Below are positions 32,427-41,437 of a DNA stretch of 64,000 nt, piece by piece. Numbering within the stretch: position 1 is the first letter of the stretch; every line of letters begins with the position of its first letter. The position numbers were made by a program, and so were the translations under genes. Under the pieces are notes generated by a model. The model was given only the letters and a program-made list of their open reading frames with translations. It was not told the origin of the DNA and searched no databases. The stretch comes from Tilletia caries. Its lineage: Eukaryota; Basidiomycota; Exobasidiomycetes; Tilletiales; Tilletiaceae. Location: positions 1,364,001-1,428,000 of the forward strand of contig JALUTQ010000045.1 of NCBI GenBank assembly GCA_032718865.1, given 5' to 3'.

Positions 32427-34106
32427 TCATCCGTGGGATGTGTCAACGTTCGCGAATACCCGACCAGCGGTCACGTAAAGGCGGCGCAGATAGACGAACA
32501 TTGCATCCGACTTCCATCGTCCGTGTCTGCGAATGTCCAGTTCCGGAATGCCTGCAGAAAGATAGAAGGTAGTTCCGCCGATGCGGAGACAATGACCAGA
32601 GATGGGTTGGAGGTTTGCCGACGACAGCGCCTCATTCGCAGTCTTGATACAAAAATCAGTAGTCAGTTCGCGAACGCATCCAGCCGCGTCAATAAAGGCG
32701 AAAGCCCCAGCATCCTGAGGAACCGCACGGTTGACGTGTAAATGCCACCGAACGGCCGCCACAGGGCACAGCGACGGGGATGTCTGCTGCTGAGACGCAA
32801 TGAGGTCGGATCCATCGGGGCCTTGAACCTTATCCGTGGGCAGGCGGAGCGTGACCGTAGGAGCCGCCGAACCTTCCGCGGGGCGAACAGACCAGTGTAG
32901 ACGCAGACTCCGGGCCAGACGATCACGCGGCTCGGACAAAGTCTCGACCGTGAGCTCGCCGAGACGCGCCAAACCGAAAAAGGCGAACGAGATGCATGCC
33001 CAGACGGCTGCCATGGCGCGGTCGTTCTCCACCCGTAACGAATTCCGTATGACGCCAAGATCGAAAATTCTGATTGGAGGTCGGGAAGGCATGGCCTCAG
33101 GTTGACATAGGCGAGCTGCCCGACCGAGGCGTCTCGACATCCCATCGTCAATTTGGAGGTTGAAACCATGGATCTGATGCCACAATGAGAGGCCTGCTCG
33201 CCGACTCGTGTACGTAGATGATCGTACGTCCTCCATGTTGTCGGCCAAGTATCGCAAGAGAGTTGATTCCGGGGTTGGGAGTCGCTGAGCTGGCGGGATC
33301 ACGTTACTCTCGCACCAGCGAAGAAAAACGCGAACCGCACTGCCGTAGTCCTTCAAGGTCTTGATCTTGACCGAGCACGCCATGGAAACCTGAATCTTCC
33401 ACGTCTGAACCTCCGTCAGGTCGGCATAACGGGGACTGAGGTGGCCGGGAAGGGGGCCAACGAGGAGCAAAACGTCTTGACGGGCAACCGCCGCGGCGAG
33501 GGCGACCGACAGCGGGGGGAAACGAGGAGTTGAACCAGGTCTTGCACCAAAACGACGCCGGCCTCGCAGGGAGAGGCCCGGCCGAGCAGCGACTGGGGGG
33601 GAGTCCGAAACGTGCTGGAAGGAGGTGAAGGCCCAAGATTGGCCGCAGGAGGAACTTCGGGCGGTGAGACGGGCAGAGGGGCGGAACCCACGCCAAGGGA
33701 AGGAGAAAATGGCGGCGCGGAGCTGCTTAAGGACTGTGATGGGGACGAAAAGGAAGCAGAAGGCGGGAGGAGGGAGACAGGGGGTTGGGACGAAGACAGA
33801 GCAGGAAAGGGCGAAGGGTGAGGAGGAAGAAGAACTTGGAACTGAAGGAAGAGACGCTGCGAAAGGACCGAAACCGCAGTCACCCAGAGAAGACGAGATG
33901 GAAGAAATTGATGACGGTTGGAAAGGTGACAATGTCAGGGGGCACAGAGAAGAGGAGAGATGGGACTGAACGGAGAAAGAAGGAGAAGAAAGGGAGACGC
34001 CGAGAGGAGGGAGAGCATGTGAGGTGGACGCCGCTGACGCAACGGGAGTCTCGGTCGGTTCCCCCAGCGGCGAAGTGGAAGGGAAGGACCGCCCATCGGA
34101 GGTCAT
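32427..34106 (-). CDS. Retroelement tyrosine recombinase (integrase)
   Basis: 559 codons, intact. The first ~200 residues are Ser/Pro-rich. A SAM-like DNA-binding region follows (KTLKDYGSAVRVFLRWCES), then the catalytic domain with the tyrosine-recombinase tetrad: Arg in FFGLARLGELT, His-x-x-Arg in GHCLRIGG, and the GRWKSDAMFVYLRRLY region with the likely nucleophile Tyr. This enzyme inserts circular DNA copies of DIRS/Ngaro-type elements without target duplications. Its ATG overlaps the stop of the upstream RT-RNase H frame as ATGA (34103-34106), which suggests coupled reinitiation of translation. Confidence 0.85.
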   Translation of the reverse strand: MTSDGRSFPSTSPLGEPTETPVASAASTSHALPPLGVSLSSPSFSVQSHLSSSLCPLTLSPFQPSSISSISSSLGDCGFGPFAASLPSVPSSSSSSPFALSCSVFVPTPCLPPPAFCFLFVPITVLKQLRAAIFSFPWRGFRPSARLTARSSSCGQSWAFTSFQHVSDSPPVAARPGLSLRGRRRFGARPGSTPRFPPLSVALAAAVARQDVLLLVGPLPGHLSPRYADLTEVQTWKIQVSMACSVKIKTLKDYGSAVRVFLRWCESNVIPPAQRLPTPESTLLRYLADNMEDVRSSTYTSRRAGLSLWHQIHGFNLQIDDGMSRRLGRAARLCQPEAMPSRPPIRIFDLGVIRNSLRVENDRAMAAVWACISFAFFGLARLGELTVETLSEPRDRLARSLRLHWSVRPAEGSAAPTVTLRLPTDKVQGPDGSDLIASQQQTSPSLCPVAAVRWHLHVNRAVPQDAGAFAFIDAAGCVRELTTDFCIKTANEALSSANLQPISGHCLRIGGTTFYLSAGIPELDIRRHGRWKSDAMFVYLRRLYVTAGRVFANVDTSHG

Positions 34107-36389
34107 GCGCTGGGCAGGACCCCGGCAAGAAGTGGCCAGGGATCCTGCAGGACGATGGGGAAAGGTTGGTACCCAGACATCTCTCCGCGAGAGACTGCGT
34201 CCGCTGGGTTGAAATGGGTCGAGATGTAGGAGGCGCTAATTTCCACCCCCACTGTCGCCGCGCACGCCACGAGCCGAACGAAGGTCTCGTTGACCTGCTC
34301 AGAGGCCGACCGACCTTTCAACCACCCAAGGAGCACTCCTTTGTTGTCGCCAAGGATAGAGAGAACGCAGTTGGACTCGCCCAATGCGATGGCTGCTTGC
34401 ACCAACGACTCCATGGCCCACGCTTCCGCAACCCCCATGTCTAGACCGTCCCGGTCTTTCCAGCCAGCGGGGAGGGGCCAGAAATGAGCGTAGGGTCCGC
34501 ATACGATGCCGAGGCCGGTGTCGCAGGCATCAGACGCATACAAGGTCGTTGTGAAGCGGGTGGGGAGCTGAAAAGAACGGGAGATGGGCCCACTCGCGAG
34601 GCAGCTGGCCCAGTGTCGGAGCTCGCCCCGCAGGGCCGAAGTTGCGTGATGGAAGACGTAAGGGGCAAATAGAGCGCGACGGAAAACGAGAGTCTGGCGC
34701 AGCCGGCACCGCTGGCCAGGAGAAAAGAGGCAGACCCGCAGTAGTGAACCGACGAGACTGTCCATTTCTGACCGGCCAACACGACGGGAAGAGTCGCCGA
34801 GAATCGCTTGCACCTTGCCGAGGTACTTTTGGCGCTTCCCCTCGGGGAGGGTCATCGTCTGAGCGTCCAAGTCCCACTCGATGCCAGTGAGCGTGAAACG
34901 GCGGGAAAAGGAAAAACCCCTTTCGATCCGAAGGGTGCAATGGCCATCCCAGACGCTCGAATTCCGCTCGAACCTGATGTTCGCTGATACCCGAAGACGG
35001 GCCGGCCGGACGAATGGCGCCAATGTCATCCACCCAAGACCCAAAGAGGATTCCAGGCAGGCGCATCGAGACTATGTCGCACGAGCAGTCGACGGTACGC
35101 CCAAAAATTGCGCAGATTCCCTTATGGCCAAACGGGCTGGAAGCTCGAACGTAGTTTTGTTCCGGTCCCAACCGTACGCAGAGATAGGGACGCTGGGAAG
35201 GATGAGGACAGATGTTGTAGAAGGCATCTTTAATGTCCATGCCCATAACGTCTGCCGTGGGCGGGAGGAAGCGATACTAACGAAACGGACGGAGACGGAC
35301 AAAGGCGGTAAGCGAAGCAGAAAACGAACGAACGGTGATGGACGAGCGATGAGAGACGAGAGGGAAGAACGGGGGTGGGTTACGGTCGAGCAGGTGTGAG
35401 GAGCCCCAAACGATGGAAGAAAGGGAACGACGATAGAGCCTGCGAACGCATGGTTGCTCGAGGTGACAGGACACCGATGATGGATCTCGGTTAGAACACG
35501 ATTATGGGAACACGCCCAACGATTGTCGGCGAAGACGAGGTCGTGACTCGTGAGTACTGACACGCGAGAGGCCCGACTGGCGGAGAAGGAGAAATAGCGA
35601 GTGGAGAGTGACGCGGGGTGCAGAGGATCACAGGGAGAAGGGCTGGGCTCCAGATCCAGAACCGCACAAAACCTGCTGGCCAGACAAATGATTGGCCCGG
35701 GCCTCAATCCCGCAGCACCAGCAGCGCGCAAATTCCGGCCTGGTGACGGGGTAATGTCTGCAACGGGGAGACGGAGCAAGGAGATGGAGGGAAGGAGGGA
35801 GGGAACGAACGGGGACGGGAGACAAAACAAGAGGGATACTTACTCGTTCAATCTGAGCGGAGACCGTAAACCACCTGCAAAAGAAGGTGTTATTCGAAAC
35901 CAGCGAGTTTACCGAGGGATGTTCGAGGGCCAGGAGGGACTGAGAGGAAAGAGGTCGCTGACGTTGGAAGCGAGGATGGCTGAGGTCCTCGACGATTCGG
36001 TTCTTCTCCGGCTTCTCCGCAGTCGCTGGCGTATGGATGACGCTGAGAGGAGCTGATCTCCACGGACCCGCCGTGGCCATCTCTTTGTCGGTGAAAGGAC
36101 CAAAGGCCCTACCGAGGCCAACTTCCGTCGTGATCCAGTCTTGAACGACAGGGGCTTCGGCATCCGAGAATCGATTGTTGGGGAGGAATGTTGTGGGCGG
36201 TTTGAGAGGCAGACCCAGCCAAAACCCAAACTGAATCTGCAGGGGAATGTCAGCGTACTCAGCCTGCAGAGCCTCGGGGAGCATCGAAATGGCCAAGCTC
36301 CACTCTTGGTGACGAAGAGGCGTCACCACCGCAGAGTATGCCTCCTGGACTGACGTGCGACGCGCCTCCTCAGTGCTGCGAGGAAGCTA
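34103..36389 (-). pseudogene. Retroelement RT-RNase H frame with intron and one frameshift
   Basis: The reverse transcriptase begins in the frame open from about 36389, overlapping the gag end in a +1 frame. It continues to an intron donor GTAAGTAT at 35843. After a 567-nt intron (acceptor before 35276) the RT continues with DIKDAFYNI (motif A) and SWVDDIGAI (the catalytic YVDD-type box). Near 34911-34920 the homopolymers GGGG and TTTTT mark a shift of one base. After it, the connection and RNase H domains are intact (LYASDACDTGLG, MGVAEAWAMES, ILGDNKG, ADAVSRG). The shift makes the present copy probably defective unless it is a sequencing indel or programmed slip. No repaired sequence is given. 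Confidence 0.8.
35277..35843 (-). other. Spliceosomal intron inside the retroelement RT
   Basis: 567 nt, GTAAGTATCC donor and TTTCGTTAG acceptor, on the coding strand. Removal joins IER to YRFLPP in frame, directly before RT motif A. In-frame stops inside rule out simple read-through. It is far longer than host introns (40-110 nt). Confidence 0.75.
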
Positions 36390-37744
36390 AAGGGTTGATG
36401 TTGAGGGTGGAAAAGAATTGTTGAAGAGAGGCGTCGGGATAGTTGAAACCAGATGGGCCTGAGCCGGAAGGGATGACGGAGGTAGGCTGAAACGCTGAGA
36501 AAGGGCCCGAGGAGCCAAGAAAAGGCTGCTGCACCAGCGCAGGAGCTGAGGACGAAGCAACGGCTGCCGCGCAGACGTTTGTGCACGACCTATGGTCTCC
36601 ACCGCAGCGGGAGCAGTAATGGCCGTAGGGACAGTGGTAAGAAGACGCATCCGCCGAACCGGAATGTTGGCCGCTTCGCGAACGGCCGGTGGAGCAAGCC
36701 AGGTTGCAATTGAAGTTGAGGCAAACTTGCCGCTCCTTCCCAGCAAAACTCCAGCCGTTCCCGGAGCGCACGAGTAGCGGACTGGCTGGCGTGACGCACA
36801 TCCTCCAACGATGCGTGGACGTGTAGGAACAGCACACCGGGCACCAAGCTGAGACGGGAGAGGGGTTACTTGACGAGCCAGACGTGGAAGCCGAGGGTCC
36901 ACCGGACGAGGAGACTGTACGAGGCATCTTTCTCTTAGGAGAAGAGGGTGCATGATACGACGTCGCATGCGCCGAGTGAGTGACTGTTGGCATGGACCAA
37001 GACTGGAAGATACGCATGCGATCCGGGTAGGCAGCTCCTGCGAGCCGAGCCCAAGGACTGGCAAAGGCACCTGCAACGTCGATGCTCGCGCCCACTCCTC
37101 CGTCTGGACGGACTGCTCCTGCGGAGAGGCCCAGAAGCTGTTGGTTGACGACACGAATGTCGAAACCAATTTTTCGAGGAAGTCTTGCGGGCCGCAGCAT
37201 GCGCTGCACGGACACGATGATCGTATTCCCGTAGAATGTCCCAGTTTCCGCCGTGATGAGCGCCAGCAACACAGAGGATGTGACCCGCGTAGACTGCCGC
37301 TTCCTTGTGGCCGGAAGGGGATGCATGCTGGAGAAGGACCAAGTACGCGGCGCTGGCTTGAGTCCACTCGGAAAAGGGGAGGAACCTGTCGGTGTAGACC
37401 CATTCGTCCAGGATCCGTGCCGAGGTCGGATCGAGAGGCAGTTTGATTTCGGGACGTCCTCCGCGAGAATGGTTGACCAGGCAGACGAGCGTAAGAAGAG
37501 ACAAGGGAACTGGATGACCTGCCCTGTACAGATCGAAGAGGTCTTGGGGAATGGGGTAAGGGCTGTTGTTGAACGGGTAGACCAAAGGAACCACAGTAGA
37601 AGCAGCATCGGCAGGGTTGAAATCGAGAGAGTTGTAATCCGACGGAACGGGTGGTACCACGGCGGGAACGCCGGCTGGGTTTCCGGCCGGAGCCGTGCCC
37701 GTTGTGTTGCTGGAGGATGCTGAAGGCGCATTGTTGCTCGCCAT
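36370..37744 (-). pseudogene. Retroelement gag-like frame, one frameshift
   Basis: A start ATG at 37744 gives a Ser/Ala/Pro-rich N-terminus and a capsid-like helical region (SLLTLVCLVNHSRGG, WTQASAAYLVLLQHA). Near 37160-37175 the reading shifts by one base at a run of five A. The second frame carries a nucleic-acid-binding Cys/His cluster (CPYGHYCSRCGGDHRSC) near its end and stops at 36370. The last codons overlap the RT frame in +1. The frameshift is probably a mutation, as in the RT frame. No repaired sequence is given. Confidence 0.7.
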
Positions 37745-38245
37745 GTGGTGGTATCGAAGACAGCAAGGAACACAGAGAGGATTCGAACGAGCCTGATGCC
37801 TGATCGCTATCTGGCGAGGGAGAACGTCGTGTAGAGAGAGAAGGATAGCGCGGAGCAGGGGGGAGGAAGAGAATTTTCATCGGACAGAGGAGCCTGACCG
37901 TACCTCATCTCATAAGTCAACTCAGTTAATAAGAAACATTGGGAAAAGGGCTGCGCCCTGCCGCTGAAGGCCACACAAAAGGTCTCAGCCGGCCGTCTGT
38001 CGACGCGCCTTCACCACGCCGACTTCGGCATGGGTGTGAAGGAGTTTGAAATCACCTAGTAAATTACTAATTGAAATCGTTTCTTCCTCTTTCCACTTAG
38101 AGCAACCTGTCTTCCAAGTCAGAGCTGGGAAATCTCCAAAGAGAGAAGTTGTTCTCCAGTATAGAGGCTTTCCAAATGGCCCGTCATTGAGCGTCTTCCA
38201 TATCCATGTCTTTGAGTTGCATCGAGAGCCCAAAACAGGCGATTA

Positions 38246-38301
38246 CTTAGTAAACGTATGGTTAAAAATTTAGTGTCCGGATACTTTTGACAACGGCCTC
38301 G
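38246..38301 (-). repeat. Right terminal inverted repeat (56 bp)
   Basis: Inverted mate of 31863-31918, with TA at 38302-38303. Both copies read the same peptide when translated inward (RGRCQKYPDTKFLTIR), showing near identity. Confidence 0.85.
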
Positions 38302-38303
38302 TA

Positions 38304-38761
38304 ACCTGGCGACCGCTCCTCTCATCCCAAGCTGAACGAATTTTGTCGATCTGAAGCGCGAAGCCCAACGGACTGAAGATGTTTATATGGCACGCCCGCT
38401 TAATCGCGGCCAAGTGGCATTCCGTGATTTCCGTGGTAGCTCCTTCCCCCCCACCGCCTCACCAAGTCACCGCGCGTTGATGACACTTTCTCTGTTGTTA
38501 CGATGGCCGCGGAGCGAGGCCAGAGCAGGCAAAGGGGTGAGGCGTGGGGACTGTGCGAGCGCCGAGCATGACCCGTTCGCAGAAACATGGCAGTCAGTTC
38601 ACCAGCAACGTTGTTGCCGCGATTCCCATGGCAACGAAGCATATAAAGTGCGAAGTTCAGGACAGCAGCCTCCCACTACGCATTCCCAAGGCTGATTACT
38701 TCTTCCACCCTCCCCTCGTGTGTACTCCTTTCGCAACAGAACACAGTAGACAGCACCTACC
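38304..38761. promoter_or_regulatory. Upstream region of FAD monooxygenase
   Basis: About 460 bp between the transposon and the monooxygenase start. A CATATAAAGTG stretch at ~38639 is TATA-like, ~120 bp before the ATG. Otherwise no gene. Confidence 0.4.
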
Positions 38762-41159
38762 ATGATCCAAGAAGAAGGTCGCCGAGGCATCAGCCACCAC
38801 GACTACCCCCCGCCGTTGACCGACATCGAACATGACACATACGACATCGTCATCGTCGGCGCAGGACCAGCAGGGCTTATGCTCGCCTCCTGCCTCGCTC
38901 GTTATGGCGGTCATCGCATACTCGTCGTCGATGCTCGCTCGGAACCCACCACCGCCGGGCGGGCCGACGGAATCCAGCCCCGGGTGAGTTTGCAACGTTA
39001 TTCATTTTTTCCCTCCTACAGACAAGAGCTCCCCCGTTTGCTCACTACCTATTCTCAATGCTAACAGACTATCGAAGTGTTGAAAACGATGGAACCTGTC
39101 GGCTCGGAACTCTTCAAACGCTCGGCTGCCTCGTACGAGCGAACTTTCTGGTATCCTCTTTCCACCAAGGACCCCAAGACGGGCGAGCCTCTCCGTGGTA
39201 TCAGTCGCACGTCCCGCGTTCAGTCCTTCCCGACCAGCATGGACATCGGAGAATCCAACTGTACCCTCGGCCTCCAACAGGGTATTATCGAGTGCAGTTT
39301 CCTCAATGACATGAAGAGACATGGTCAGCAGGTGACTCGGCCATGGCAATTCGAGTCCGTTGAGCTTCTGGAGGGAAGCGAAGATTCGGAATATCCCGTC
39401 CAAGTTCAGTTCGAAAAGATGAACGCCGTCGTCGATTCGGCTGGAGGAAATGGCGCTCCTACTTCCACCATCACAGGCACCGGCATCAAGAAGACGGTTC
39501 GGACAAAATACCTCGTCGGATGCGATGGCGGACGAAGCGCAGTGCGCAAGCACCTGGAGCGAGAATTTGACGATGTCAAATTCGAGGGAGACTGGGTCGA
39601 TACTCTCTGGGCCGCGATGGACTGCGTGGTCAAGACCACCTTTCCCGACATTCGCAAGATTGCAGCCATCCACTCGGCCCACCATGGCGCCCTCTACATC
39701 TTCCCACGCGAGAACACCGCTCAAGGCGAACCCATGGTGCGGGCATACACGCAGGTCAATCGGCTGAAGGGAGAAAAGAGCAAGGATAACGCGTTCGATG
39801 CGAAGGATCGTGTCACGGCAGACATGGTACAGCAGGCGATCAAGGAGATTGGATATCCTTACAAGTGGGACTTCAAGTCGGTCGAGTGGTTCACCGTGTA
39901 TCCGATCGGACAGCGGTTGGTCACCCACTACACAGTCCCCCAGGATCGGAAGGGTGCTCAAGAGTACCTGAACCATCGCATTCTGCTCACGGGAGATGCG
40001 TGCCACACCCACTCGCCCAAGGTGAGATTCAAGTATTTCCTCAGTGGTATTGCTAGGCGCGGACGCTGACCTTTGAGCGTGACGTTCCCTCCGAACAGGC
40101 CGGCCAAGGCATGAACACAGCCATCATCGACTCCTTTAGCTTGGCCTGGCGCATCAATCTTATTCAGAAAGGTCTCGGCAACCGGTCCGTCCTCCTCCAG
40201 AGGTAAGTTGTAGAATCAGAATAGAAAGAACGTGCAAAAGTGATTAACTTTGCTCACTATCTATTATCCATGAAATCAGCTTTCACGATGAGCGGCGAGC
40301 AACGGGAAAACAGTTGATCGACTTTGACGCCGAGTACTCCGCGCTATTCAGCGGCGAGATTCCCAAAGGAAAACCTGAACTCGCTAGCTATACGCCCGAT
40401 CAGCTCCAGGAGCACTTTGTCCAGGTCCAGAGGCGAAACGCGGCATTCACGACTGGCGCGGGCGTATCATATCAGGACAACGTGCTTAACTTCCGGGATC
40501 CAACTCCCCTCGGGCTCGAAGGCGGGCCCATCACCACGAAGCTGGAGCCGGGGATGAGACTTCAACCTGGATGGGCGACTCGATTCGTCAGCAGTACGCC
40601 AGTGCGCTTGACGGAGGAGGTTCAAATTGACGAGCCCGGTGGATTCCGGATCTTCGTCTTGGCAGGCGACTTGCTCAAGAACAAGGCACACGTCGACTCT
40701 CTCGTCTCGCATCTGTCCTCTCCACGGTCCTTCCTCCACCGCTTTAAGAGCGTCACAGCGCAGTCGGCCAACGGCACATCACATCGTACTCTCCCTCCTG
40801 TGCTCAATACGGGTCTCGACGGGGATTGGAGCGAGGAAGTGAACCCGTTCTTCACCATCCTCACCGTCATCCGCGCGAACCGGTTTTCCTTCGAGCTGGA
40901 GGACGTGCAAGAGTGGGGCGCGCTGCGGCCGCGCGTATATGCGGATGACCTGGAGCCGGGAGGGGACTCGCTTGGACCAGAGGACGGGAACGGAAGTGTG
41001 GGCGGTGTCCACAGGAAGTGGGGTCTGGAAGAAGGTGGGGTGGTGGTTTGTCGGCCTGATGGGTATGTGGGCGCTGTGTTCCCCATCAATCAGGGCCAGA
41101 AGGCCTGGGATGCGATAGAGCGCTACTTCGATGGCTTCCTGGTCGACGGCAGTGCATGA
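38762..41159 (+). CDS. FAD-dependent phenol 2-monooxygenase family protein
   Basis: Flavoprotein aromatic hydroxylase, probably cytosolic; NADPH plus O2 used to hydroxylate a phenolic substrate. Four exons: 38762-38983, 39068-40021, 40099-40202, 40280-41159; 719 residues, close to the family norm (~650). Motifs: dinucleotide-binding [12 protein letters not shown] near residue 30, DG motif [16 protein letters not shown], and FAD-binding GD motif [19 protein letters not shown] across the exon 2/3 junction. A thioredoxin-fold C-terminal domain typical of phenol hydroxylase follows ([11 protein letters not shown]... [11 protein letters not shown]). The N-terminus lacks a target signal. The transposon upstream ends ~460 bp before the start. 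The real substrate may be phenol, a lignin-derived or a secondary-metabolite aromatic. Confidence 0.92.
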
Positions 41160-41437
41160 AGGGTCGGACGACCACGTCTCCTTCCTTTCCGATCATGTAC
41201 ATATGTAACGCTCCCGACTTGTTGTATGTTCAATCTCTTCCAATCCATGTGTTGTTGTGGAATATCACTGGTTTATTTTGCTGTTTTCTTTTTCTTCAAC
41301 GCGTTCATGACTTCACGCGTCACGCGCTCCGCGATTCCAAGATGAGAATTTCGAGAGTCCAACACAAAATTCTTGAGCTCGACGTCCGTCAAGAAGTTTG
41401 GACGGAAAGAACGCCTCTCAATTGCGCTGGCGAAAGG

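Larger units (their letters stand above)
31861..38303. mobile_element. Nested element: Tc1/mariner-like inverted repeats enclosing a tyrosine-recombinase retrotransposon
   Basis: A 56-bp terminal inverted repeat begins CGAGGCCGTTGTCAAAAGTA at 31863-31918. Its complement lies at 38246-38301, with about one mismatch. Both ends are flanked by TA (31861-31862, 38302-38303), the Tc1/mariner target duplication. Everything between the outer ~200-350 bp is a minus-strand gag / RT-RNase H / tyrosine-recombinase element. The simplest history is a small DNA transposon that later received the retrotransposon. I see no intact mariner transposase in the outer parts. The inner element's own ends lie roughly at 32.0-32.4 kb and 37.9-38.0 kb and could not be fixed. 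Confidence 0.8.

Noticed and set aside
33785..34444. 219-codon plus-strand frame rich in Arg/Lys/Glu
   Set aside because: Antisense to the recombinase and RNase H of the retroelement; composition follows from the Ser/Pro-rich sense strand.
32040..37960. Split direct repeats at the ends of the inner retroelement
   Set aside because: A shared 13-mer (GCGAGGGAGAACG) was seen near 32240 and 37820, but nothing longer; not enough to define termini.
37985..38233. Mariner transposase fragment
   Set aside because: The frame inside the right end of the nested element has no catalytic Asp/Glu motifs that I can recognise; not called.
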